A DNA stretch of 64,000 bases from an uncultured Pelagibacteraceae bacterium (GCA_902580275.1 CACHJZ010000002.1:62001-126000), one strand, 5' to 3'; counted from the stretch's first letter, positions 56,391 to 63,618 are shown. The notes: generated by a model from the letters alone, not told the origin. Program-made: numbers and translations.

Positions 56391-56975
56391 ATGAGAATTT
56401 TTGGTGATGCAATTGATGATAAAATTTTTCCTAAAAAAATTAAAAGATTTACACAAGAAGAAAAAAATTTAATTGAGAAGTTTGTAAATTCTATATTGAG
56501 AAACGACAAATACTCTGAACTAGAGAATTCCGAGATAAATCAATTTAATGATAGATTGGATGGTATAACTGAAGAAATACACAAATACTTTATTTTCAAA
56601 AAATCAGAGATCTCATTAAGATTTAGCAAATATTATACTAACGAAAAAAAAAAGTGTAATTATATTACTGAATTTGCTTATGATGGCAGAGGTACTTTTA
56701 ATGGTTCTCCTTCCAAAAGTTTAATTAATGACTTTGAAAAAGATAAGTCAATAACTGGTATATATGTAAAAGGTTTCTACAAACTTGATCTTGAATTTAT
56801 GTTAGAATCTGAATATCCCAAAGATTATCCAAAAACTGACGAGTTAGCGATTAGAACCAGATATGAAGATGCAGGGAGTGGTGGGAGTAGTTTAACAAAA
56901 GAATGTAAAAGAAGAATTGAGAAAGTTCATTTTAAAATTATTAACAATGCTATTTTAAAGGCTGTAAAAAGATGA
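56391..56975 (+). CDS. Element gene 1: protein of unknown function
   Basis: A 194-residue soluble protein with no motif I recognise. The N-terminal third is charged and helical (KKIKRFTQEEKNLIEKFV). The middle and C-terminal parts look like mixed alpha/beta, with EFAYDGRGTFNG, GIYVKGFYKLDLEF and a glycine/serine-rich DAGSGGSS. I start at ATG 56391; an in-frame GTG at 56373 lies inside the 29-bp repeat. The stop overlaps gene 2 by 4 bases, so the four genes are probably translated as a set. Confidence 0.7.
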   Translation: MRIFGDAIDDKIFPKKIKRFTQEEKNLIEKFVNSILRNDKYSELENSEINQFNDRLDGITEEIHKYFIFKKSEISLRFSKYYTNEKKKCNYITEFAYDGRGTFNGSPSKSLINDFEKDKSITGIYVKGFYKLDLEFMLESEYPKDYPKTDELAIRTRYEDAGSGGSSLTKECKRRIEKVHFKIINNAILKAVKR

Positions 56976-57403
56976 AAAAACTAATACCAAAAAATAAGAG
57001 ATTTATAGAGAGTATCAATGCTACTACAGAGGATATTGAAGATCTTTATTATGTTGTGATGCTTTATAACTTATCAATGCATTTTGAAAAAAAGATATTT
57101 AAGAAACCAAAAAAATTTCTCAAGTGGTGTCATAAATCACATCAAAAAAAAATTAAATCAATTAAAAGTCCATTTAGTCAATTTACATTTACACAAATGA
57201 ATGATGGCATCTTTTATACTGTAGATGGTATTCCAGTTGCCCTAAGACATATATTAAAAAAAGCTAAGTATGGTGAAAATATAAGAGATAGTGTGAATAA
57301 TTGGATATACAAGGAATTAACAAATTATGTAAGCAATGATGAACGTACTGAAGTCTGGGAAGAATTTGGAAATATTTTTTACAAATATAGTAATATGGAA
57401 TAA
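56972..57403 (+). CDS. Element gene 2: protein of unknown function
   Basis: A 143-residue, lysine-rich protein, probably helical, with no recognised family. There is one phrase of interest, GIFYTVDGIPVALRHILKKA, but no catalytic pattern. It overlaps gene 1 by 4 bases (ATGA) and gene 3 by 1 base (TAATG). The overlaps and sustained length make it very likely a real gene. It may be a partner or immunity-type component of the nuclease encoded last in the set; that is speculation from position. Confidence 0.68.
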   Translation: MKKLIPKNKRFIESINATTEDIEDLYYVVMLYNLSMHFEKKIFKKPKKFLKWCHKSHQKKIKSIKSPFSQFTFTQMNDGIFYTVDGIPVALRHILKKAKYGENIRDSVNNWIYKELTNYVSNDERTEVWEEFGNIFYKYSNME

Positions 57404-57729
57404 TGCCACTAAGTTATAAAAAAGCTGATCCTTTAATTTATGGAGCCGTAAAGAATTTAACTTGTATAACAGAGGCAGACAAACAACCACATCACGAGGA
57501 ACAATATTATTATATTTTTTGGGTATCACATATTGATAAAGTTCATATGTCTGGTGGACTGAATAAATCTCAAGTCAAAGAATGGTTTAAAATTTCAGAT
57601 TATGAATTCGATCAAAAGTTAGAATTAAAAGAATTCTTTTGCAAGGTTTGCAATACAGAGAGCGATACTGCTTTTGCAAGATTGGCTAAAGAAGGCAACA
57701 AAACATGTATAAATTGTTTAAATAAATGA
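57403..57729 (+). CDS. Element gene 3: small zinc-ribbon-like protein
   Basis: A 108-residue protein with two CxxC pairs near the C-terminus, CKVC and CINC, about 20 residues apart. These probably form one zinc ribbon. Upstream is a segment GLNKSQVKEWFKISDYEFDQKL that could be a small helix-turn-helix. Such small zinc proteins can be DNA-binding or adaptor proteins. It could be the element's regulator, but no homologous family is recognised. It overlaps both neighbours. Confidence 0.7.
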   Translation: MPLSYKKADPLIYGAVKNLTCITEADKQPHHEEQYYYIFWVSHIDKVHMSGGLNKSQVKEWFKISDYEFDQKLELKEFFCKVCNTESDTAFARLAKEGNKTCINCLNK

Positions 57730-58637
57730 AAGATAGAAATTCTCATGATAAATATAAAACCTATTCATATAGTAAATTATCAGTTATTGAAAAATCTTTA
57801 CCAAGACAATTGAGTCAATTGGAGCATTTAATAGACAAAACTCAAGATAAAATAAATATTTATAAAAATAAAGTTTATGAGATAGAGCAAAAAATTCAAA
57901 AAAATATTGAAAATAAAATTGGAACGAATCAATCAAATAATAATGGATTACATATTATTTCTTATTTTATTTGTTTTATCCCAATAACATTATATTTATA
58001 CTTAAAAACAGATGCAGATATAAGTAGTAGTTTATTTGTAGCATTTTTTATAAGTTTTTTTCCTTATGGATTTGTTTATTTTTTATTTGAAAAATTGATC
58101 TCTTCAAGTTCGGCACTACAAAAATTAGACTACGATAAGACTTATGAAAAAATTTATAAAGCAAAAACTAAAAATAACTCCAGATTCAAAAATACTAATA
58201 AAAAATTAAAAAATTTAGAAAGAAAAATTGAAATTTTAGATAATAATTTTTGGAAATTAAAAAATCTGAATAGAAATATTGGTTCTTTTAAAAAAAGAGC
58301 TAAACGGAGAGAAGAAAGATCAAAAATAGTAGCATTTGATAAGAAAGCTAGAGATGGAGCTCAAATTGTAAGGAGAGATCTGTTAAATAGTATAACATCC
58401 AAACAAAATTGGAAATGTCCATATTGTAATTTAAATAAAAAAATAAGTTTTTCACAAGCAGATCATATTCATCCGATCAACAAAGGAGGTTTGAGTACAT
58501 ACCAAAATATGGTTTTAATTTGCAGAGAATGTAATTCTAATAAAAAAGCATTAACTTTAAGAGTATTTGCAAAAAATATGAATTATAACTTCAATAAAAT
58601 ATGCGATAGATTAGAATTATTAGGTAAAGATGTTTAA
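57726..58637 (+). CDS. Element gene 4: membrane-anchored HNH endonuclease
   Basis: A 303-residue protein in four parts: a coiled-coil-like N-terminus (about 15-65), two membrane segments (about 75-93 and 102-124), a second coiled-coil region (about 135-200), and a C-terminal HNH nuclease. The HNH domain has CPYC at 231-234, DHIHP at 246-250, Asn261 and CREC at 266-269, so zinc ligands and catalytic histidine are complete. Both membrane segments precede the nuclease, which probably faces the cytoplasm. A nuclease held at the membrane suggests action on entering or phage DNA. It is the last of four overlapping genes. Confidence 0.85.
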   Translation: MKDRNSHDKYKTYSYSKLSVIEKSLPRQLSQLEHLIDKTQDKINIYKNKVYEIEQKIQKNIENKIGTNQSNNNGLHIISYFICFIPITLYLYLKTDADISSSLFVAFFISFFPYGFVYFLFEKLISSSSALQKLDYDKTYEKIYKAKTKNNSRFKNTNKKLKNLERKIEILDNNFWKLKNLNRNIGSFKKRAKRREERSKIVAFDKKARDGAQIVRRDLLNSITSKQNWKCPYCNLNKKISFSQADHIHPINKGGLSTYQNMVLICRECNSNKKALTLRVFAKNMNYNFNKICDRLELLGKDV

Positions 58638-58655
58638 TAGGATTTTATAGGATAA

Positions 58656-58684
58656 CTCGGACCATTCTCGGACATAGGGAGATA
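58656..58684 (+). repeat. 29-bp direct repeat, right copy, two CTCGGAC units
   Basis: This copy of the 56352-56380 sequence, with one mismatch, lies 19 bp after the stop of the HNH gene and 12 bp before the right 101-bp repeat. With the left copy it brackets the gene set exactly. In the circular form the two copies would flank the attachment core. Confidence 0.85.
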
Positions 58685-58696
58685 AAATAAAAAAAA

Positions 58697-58797
58697 TTTA
58701 CTTATTCATCTTGTTCAATTATAAATAATGGCATAAACACTCATGAAAATAACTCATGCCCTCGTGGTGAAATTGGTAGACACAAAGGACTTAAAAT
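58697..58797 (+). repeat. Right copy of 101-bp direct repeat (att-right)
   Basis: Matches 56126-56226 at a constant offset of 2571 bp. It supplies the upstream sequence and 5' half of the functional tRNA-Leu. The region TTGTTCAATTATAAAT in both copies may include the tRNA promoter. Five substitutions in the first 35 bp distinguish the two copies. Confidence 0.9.
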
Positions 58798-58843
58798 CCT
58801 TGCCCTTTTGGGAGTGCCAGTTCGAGTCTGGCCGAGGGCACCA
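58758..58843 (+). tRNA. tRNA-Leu(UAA)
   Basis: An intact 86-base tRNA with encoded CCA. The acceptor stem GCCCTCG/CGAGGGC pairs perfectly, the anticodon arm AAGGA-CTTAAAA-TCCTT shows anticodon TAA, a long variable arm is present as expected for leucine, and the T arm is GCCAG-TTCGAGT-CTGGC. The 5' half lies in the right copy of the element's repeat, so the present gene is a chimera of element and chromosomal DNA. The nadK start codon follows the CCA after only 4 bases. Confidence 0.96.
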
Positions 58844-58847
58844 GTAA

Positions 58848-59612
58848 ATGGTTAAGCCTAATATTATTTCAGATCAGAATAAAAAGTCATTAAAAATTAA
58901 ATCTTTAATTCAAAAAAAATTAAATAAAATTTATTTTAAAAATTTAAATATCGTAATTGGTGGAGACGGTTTTATGCTCAAAACTTTAAAAAAAAATAAG
59001 TTTTCCTCTAAATTTTTTTATGGATTAAATTCTGGTGACTATGGTTTTTTAATGAATAAATTTTCGTTAAATTCTTTTATTAGAAATTTAAATGAATCAA
59101 AATTAATTACTATCTCCCCACTAGAAATGAAAGTGATCAATAAAAAAGGTCACAAAAAAAAATTTTTAGCAATCAATGAAGTTTCAATTTTAAGACAAAG
59201 CAGACAGGCAGCATCTCTCCAAATTAAGGTAGGATCGAAAACAATAATTAAAAGATTAATTTCTGATGGGGTATTAGTTTCTACACCAGCTGGTAGCACC
59301 GCATATAATTTATCTGTAAGAGGTCCTATTTTGAGTTTAAACTCAAAAAAATTATCGATTGCTCCAATTAGTCCTTTCAGACCAAGAAAATGGAAAGGAA
59401 AAATAGTTACAGATAAATTAAAGGTATCAATAAAAAACCTTAATACAATTAAAAGACCAATAAGCGCAGTTGCTGATAATTTAGAGATAAGAAATGCAAG
59501 ATATATTGAAGTAAAGATAAATAATAAAATAAAATTTAGATTATTGTATGATAAAAATAGAAGCTTACAAAAAAAAATTAAATTAGAACAATTGAGAAAA
59601 GAAACTAATTAA
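58848..59612 (+). CDS. nadK: NAD kinase
   Basis: A 254-residue ATP-NAD kinase that makes NADP. The glycine-rich GGDG is at residues 38-41, followed by GLNSGDYGFLMN, ISDGVLVSTPAGSTAYNLS and the SPFRPRKW block. These match the family, although the usual GGDGTFL reads GGDGFML. Only 4 bases separate the start codon from the tRNA-Leu CCA end, with no room for a ribosome-binding site outside the tRNA. Translation may be leaderless after tRNA processing. Confidence 0.92.
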   Translation: MVKPNIISDQNKKSLKIKSLIQKKLNKIYFKNLNIVIGGDGFMLKTLKKNKFSSKFFYGLNSGDYGFLMNKFSLNSFIRNLNESKLITISPLEMKVINKKGHKKKFLAINEVSILRQSRQAASLQIKVGSKTIIKRLISDGVLVSTPAGSTAYNLSVRGPILSLNSKKLSIAPISPFRPRKWKGKIVTDKLKVSIKNLNTIKRPISAVADNLEIRNARYIEVKINNKIKFRLLYDKNRSLQKKIKLEQLRKETN

Positions 59613-59613
59613 G

Positions 59614-61257
59614 ATGGAGTTGATCTTATTTATTTGTACATATTTTCTTTTAACTTTAAATGTAATTGGTTTTGGCTATTTTTTTGCAAAAAATGTTTCA
59701 TCTTATAATCGCGACTCAAACATCGGATATATTGGCTTATATGGGATATTTTTTCTAACCTTAATTTCATATTTAACAAATTTAGTCGTAAAACATGGTT
59801 ATTTACATAATTATTTATTGTTAATTTTTGGGATATTTTATTTCATTAAATTTTTACTAAGTTTTAAAAATTTTAAAAAAAATAAAGACTTAAAATATTT
59901 AATTTTTTTCTTATTCTTATCAGTAATCTCTATTCTATATTTTAAAAGTCATGATGATTTTCCATATTATCATTTAAGCTTTATCCATAACCTTACTGTA
60001 AATAAAATTGAATTTGGATTAGGAAATTTTGACTTAGCATTTAATCACGTATCATCTCTATTTTTTTTTCACTCTTTATTTAAATTACCCTTTACTGGAG
60101 ATTACTTTTATTTTTTAGGACCTGCATTAATAATGGTTTTTACAAATATAATTTTGGTTAAAAGTATCTTGAACTATAAAAAAAAAATAACATTTATTTT
60201 TTTTCTAAAATTATTTATTTTTGTTTTTATTAACGTTTTTTTCTATAGACTTGCTGAGCATGGTACTGACAGATCAGCAATAATCCTTATTTTTTTAAGT
60301 ATTTTGTTAATTTTTCAAATAACAGAAAGTAAATTTTTAAATAATAAGAAATTTGAGAATTTAATAATATTATTAACTTTTATAATTAGTTTAAAATCCT
60401 TTTATGTAATTTACAGTCTATTTTTTTTTATAATTTTTTTTAAATATTTTAATTTCTCAAGAATACCAATCTTTTACAAAAGTTATAAAATAATTAATAT
60501 TTCTATAATTTTTGGTTTTCTTATTTTATTTTACAATATTGCGTACACCGGATGTTTAATCTACCCAATAGGTTTGACCTGTTTTGATAATTTTTATTGG
60601 AGCATGGATTCTTCTAGAATCGAATTAGCTGCAAATTGGTATGAACTTTGGTCTAAAGCAGGAGCTACACCAAATTATAGAGTTGATAATCCACAAGACT
60701 ATGTAAAAAGTTTCAACTGGTTGGGTGTTTGGATAGAAAATTATTTCTTTAATAAAGTTTCAGACAATATACTTGGTCTATTTGTAACAGTTTTAATTTT
60801 TTTAATAATACTAAGACCTTTAAAAATCAGATTCCATATTTCAACAAAATATTATCTAATGTTTATGACTTTATTCATTTTTTTAGTAGAATGGTTTTTA
60901 AACCATCCATCACTTAGATATGGTGGATACCATTTATTGGCTTTAATATTTTTTATTCCAGCTAGTATACTATTAGCATCACAGAAATTTAATTATTTAA
61001 AAATTATTAAAAAAATTCAATTTATCTTAGTATTAGGAATTTTAATATTTTGTTTTAGAAATATTGACAGAATTATTAATGAGAATGAGATTTATGACTA
61101 TAATCCGTTAAAATCCCCAAGATATAAAATTAGTTTAAGCGATTATTATCTAAAAAAAAATAAGAAAATTATTTTAAAAGAAACCAAAGAGTGCACAATA
61201 TTATTTGAAAAAGATAAAAATTGTAAATTAGTTAATTCTTATAGAATTTTTTACTAG
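59614..61257 (+). CDS. Large multi-pass membrane protein, glycan-associated
   Basis: A 547-residue protein with about twelve or more hydrophobic segments. The loop SHDDFPYYHLSFIHNL has an acidic pair after a membrane segment, as GT-C glycosyltransferases and related LIC_10190-type proteins do. A second conserved-looking stretch is GLTCFDNFYWSMDSSR. Donor and acceptor are unknown. It starts 1 base after nadK and precedes the unusual tRNA-Val and a GT4 glycosyltransferase. Confidence 0.6.
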   Translation: MELILFICTYFLLTLNVIGFGYFFAKNVSSYNRDSNIGYIGLYGIFFLTLISYLTNLVVKHGYLHNYLLLIFGIFYFIKFLLSFKNFKKNKDLKYLIFFLFLSVISILYFKSHDDFPYYHLSFIHNLTVNKIEFGLGNFDLAFNHVSSLFFFHSLFKLPFTGDYFYFLGPALIMVFTNIILVKSILNYKKKITFIFFLKLFIFVFINVFFYRLAEHGTDRSAIILIFLSILLIFQITESKFLNNKKFENLIILLTFIISLKSFYVIYSLFFFIIFFKYFNFSRIPIFYKSYKIINISIIFGFLILFYNIAYTGCLIYPIGLTCFDNFYWSMDSSRIELAANWYELWSKAGATPNYRVDNPQDYVKSFNWLGVWIENYFFNKVSDNILGLFVTVLIFLIILRPLKIRFHISTKYYLMFMTLFIFLVEWFLNHPSLRYGGYHLLALIFFIPASILLASQKFNYLKIIKKIQFILVLGILIFCFRNIDRIINENEIYDYNPLKSPRYKISLSDYYLKKNKKIILKETKECTILFEKDKNCKLVNSYRIFY

Positions 61258-61287
61258 TATAAAATATTATGTTGTATAATCAATTAA

Positions 61288-61362
61288 GGGACTGTAGCTC
61301 AATAGTAGAGTACCTCGTTGACATCGAGGGGGTAGTAGGAGCGTAACCTACCAGTCCCACCA
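61288..61362 (+). tRNA. Non-canonical tRNA-Val(GAC)
   Basis: A 75-base cloverleaf with encoded CCA. The acceptor stem GGGACTG/CAGTCCC, anticodon stem CCTCG/CGAGG and T stem GTAGG/CCTAC are perfect, and the D stem GCTC/GAGT has one G-T pair. The anticodon loop TTGACAT reads valine GAC. The D-loop AATAGTA lacks the GG pair, the T-loop AGCGTAA lacks TTC and A58, and position 48 is A. These bases normally build the tRNA elbow. It may be functional but diverged, specialised, or a young pseudogene. Confidence 0.75.
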
Positions 61363-61401
61363 TTTTGACAAAATTATTAGTTATAAAAAAAATAAAGATA
61401 T

Positions 61402-62502
61402 ATGACATCAAAAAAAAAATTAATAATTTTTATTCCATCAATTGAACAAGGAGGTGTTGAAAAAAATTTATTTCTAATATCAAATTTTCTTGCAACAAAA
61501 ATTAACAATGTCAAATTAATTACAGTAAATAAAGAAAAAAAATATTTTAGAAAAATAAATATAATAAATCCAAAATCGAAAATTTGGGTGAATGCAAATA
61601 GATATTCAAAATATTTTATATGTTTATTGATACTTTTTAAATTATTTTTAAAAAATAGAAATTATGTAGTATTAGCGTTTCAGGCAAACCTATACTGTAT
61701 CTTAATATGTAAGCTATTCGGAATAAAAATATTAGTAAGATCAAATACTTCATCAGTTGGCTGGTCACAAAACTTAATAAAAAAATTTTTTTATAAAAAA
61801 ATATTGAATATTGCTGATCAAGTTATCGTTAATAGTAATGATTTTAAGAAAGAATTAAAAAAATCTTTTTCAATCAATGCAAAATGTATTTATAATCCAT
61901 TAAATAAAAATGAAATAATCAAAAAATCTAAAGAAAAACTTCAATTAAATTTTCTTAAAACAAGTTCAATTAAGATTATTAATATAGCAAGATTTACAGA
62001 TCAAAAGGATCATTTGACATTACTTAACGCCATGAAGAAAATTAAAAGTAAAATAAAATTTCGTTTAGTTATAATTGGAGGCGGTCCAAATAGAAATTTA
62101 ATAAAAAAATATATTTTAGAAAATAATTTAAAAAAAAATATTAAAATATTAAATTACCAAAAAAACCCATTTAAATTTATAAAAAACTCTGATATATTTA
62201 TTTTAACATCAAAATTTGAAGGATTACCAAACGTACTCCTAGAAGCAGCTGTATTAAAAAAATTTATTATTTCAACAAATTGTCCAACAGGACCAAGGGA
62301 AATATTATCAAATGGAAAAGGTGGTGAATTAGTAAAAATAGGAAATTTCAAGTCAATTTCTGAAAAAATTATATCTTATAGTAAAAACAAAAATAAATTT
62401 GTAAAAAAAATTAATTATAATTTTAAATCACTTAATAAGTTTGACTATTACAATAACTTAAATGCATATTTGCTACTTGTTCAAAAATATTTAAAAAAAT
62501 AA
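61402..62502 (+). CDS. Family 4 glycosyltransferase
   Basis: A 366-residue GT-B glycosyltransferase. The N-terminal PSIEQGGVEKNLFLIS and the C-terminal donor-binding part INIARFTDQKDHLTLL, IIGGGPNRN, and FEGLPNVLLEAAVLKKF followed by PTGPREIL are classic for family 4. It would extend a surface glycan in the cytoplasm. It is very lysine- and A-rich in codons, like the cluster at 50-56 kb. It stands alone between tRNA-Val and the oppositely oriented tRNA-Thr. Confidence 0.88.
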   Translation: MTSKKKLIIFIPSIEQGGVEKNLFLISNFLATKINNVKLITVNKEKKYFRKINIINPKSKIWVNANRYSKYFICLLILFKLFLKNRNYVVLAFQANLYCILICKLFGIKILVRSNTSSVGWSQNLIKKFFYKKILNIADQVIVNSNDFKKELKKSFSINAKCIYNPLNKNEIIKKSKEKLQLNFLKTSSIKIINIARFTDQKDHLTLLNAMKKIKSKIKFRLVIIGGGPNRNLIKKYILENNLKKNIKILNYQKNPFKFIKNSDIFILTSKFEGLPNVLLEAAVLKKFIISTNCPTGPREILSNGKGGELVKIGNFKSISEKIISYSKNKNKFVKKINYNFKSLNKFDYYNNLNAYLLLVQKYLKK

Positions 62503-62509
62503 ATTTTAT

Positions 62510-62585
62510 TGGTGCCCCCGCACGGACTCGAACCGCGGACCTATTGATTACAAATCAATTGCTCTACCAGCTGAGCTACAAGGGC
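62510..62585 (-). tRNA. tRNA-Thr(UGU)
   Basis: Reading the minus strand, the 76-base gene runs from GCCCTTG to CCA. The acceptor pairs with CGGGGGC using two G-T pairs, the D arm GCTCAGCTGGTAGAGC and the T arm with GTTCGAGTC are standard, and the loop TTTGTAA gives anticodon TGT. It lies 32 bp downstream of rlmB on the same strand and may be processed from that transcript. Confidence 0.95.
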
Positions 62586-62617
62586 ACAAAGGTTTTTTAG
62601 TATTATTTGCGGGATTA

Positions 62618-63358
62618 TCAAGTATTTTTTTTTGACTTTATATAGTGAAAAGCAATAGCGGCACTATTGGAGACATTAAGACTCTCTACTTTTTTATTAA
62701 TGTTTATTTTGACTAAAAAATCAATATATTTTTTTGTATGCATTTTTATTCCATAGCCTTCTGAACCAAATAATAATACTTTATTTCCTGACCATTGAAT
62801 TTCCGTAAAATCTTTTTCTGAATTTGAATCAAAACCATAAATCCAAAAATTACACTCTCTAAGATATTTAAGTGTAGTATTTATATTAGCCACTTCAAAA
62901 ACTTGCATGTTTTCAACAGCGCCACTAGCCGATTTATACATTAACTTACTTTCTGATGGATATGATCTTTGTTTTATTAAAATTCCGTCTATTTCAAATG
63001 ATGTTGCACTTCTTATTATTGATCCAATATTTCTTGGATCAGTAATTTCATCTAAACAAACTAATGTTATGTCTGACTTATTTTTAATAAATTTCTTTAA
63101 TTCAATTTGTTCTAAATGTTCAATTTCTGCAACAAATCCTTGATGTTGGATGCCATCATTATTTGAATATTTGTCTAATTCTTTTTTAGTTTTGAAAAAA
63201 ATTTTTATATCTTTGAGTAAATTTTTACTAGGGCTTAATCGATGAATTGTTTTTTTACTTTCTTCAGTCAAAAAAAGTCTTAAAACTTTTCTTTTTGGAT
63301 TTTTAAGTGCTTCTATTACCGCATGCTTGCCAATTATAAAAAATGACGATTTTGTCAT
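62618..63358 (-). CDS. rlmB: 23S rRNA (guanosine-2'-O-)-methyltransferase RlmB
   Basis: A 246-residue TrmH/SpoU methyltransferase. An N-terminal substrate-binding domain (IGKHAVIEAL and NDGIQHQGFVAEI) precedes the knotted SAM domain with DEITDPRNIGSIIRSA, LFGSEGYGI and VESLNVSNSAAIAF. It methylates G2251 of 23S rRNA. A generic TrmH-family RNA methyltransferase is the alternative. It is divergent from the tRNA-Tyr/tRNA-Gly/tuf unit. Confidence 0.92.
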   Translation of the reverse strand: MTKSSFFIIGKHAVIEALKNPKRKVLRLFLTEESKKTIHRLSPSKNLLKDIKIFFKTKKELDKYSNNDGIQHQGFVAEIEHLEQIELKKFIKNKSDITLVCLDEITDPRNIGSIIRSATSFEIDGILIKQRSYPSESKLMYKSASGAVENMQVFEVANINTTLKYLRECNFWIYGFDSNSEKDFTEIQWSGNKVLLFGSEGYGIKMHTKKYIDFLVKININKKVESLNVSNSAAIAFHYIKSKKNT

Positions 63359-63409
63359 AAAATTAAGCCATTTATATCCATTTTTTAACTAATTTCCTTT
63401 AATTTCTAA

Positions 63410-63484
63410 TATTGCATTTATGCAATAAAAATATATAAAACGCTTGTTGTTTAAAGCTTTATTGAACAAGGGGACGCTTCCCCT
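63410..63484 (+). promoter_or_regulatory. Control region of the tRNA-Tyr/tRNA-Gly/tuf unit with two inverted repeats
   Basis: Bases 63410-63427 form an 18-bp palindrome, TATTGCAT-TT-ATGCAATA. Bases 63469-63484 form a compact hairpin, AGGGGA-CGCT-TCCCCT, ending 8 bp before tRNA-Tyr. Between them, CTTGTT and AACAAG flank a central AAAGCTTT. The unit encodes highly expressed RNAs and EF-Tu, so a strong promoter is expected here, but I cannot place -35 and -10 boxes with certainty. Confidence 0.45.
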
Positions 63485-63492
63485 ACTGAAAA

Positions 63493-63578
<86 letters not shown>

Positions 63579-63618
63579 TGTCAAAGCTTTAAAGACTTGG
63601 AGTGATGTACTTGGTTAT

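Larger units (their letters stand above)
56227..58797. mobile_element. 2.57 kb integrated element in the tRNA-Leu(UAA) anticodon loop, without an integrase
   Basis: The element lies between two 101-bp copies of the tRNA-Leu 5' region and has exactly one repeat length plus 2470 bp of new DNA. It carries four overlapping plus-strand genes (56391-58637) and two 29-bp repeats that bracket them. An attachment core at a tRNA anticodon loop is the hallmark of tyrosine-recombinase integration. No integrase, excisionase or structural phage gene is present, so mobilisation would need a helper. The right repeat reconstitutes the complete tRNA with its own upstream region. Confidence 0.8.

Noticed and set aside
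56227-58797. IS element or transposon as explanation for the island
   Set aside because: No transposase frame, no terminal inverted repeats at the boundaries and no short target-site duplication; the 101-bp tRNA-based repeat fits site-specific recombination instead.
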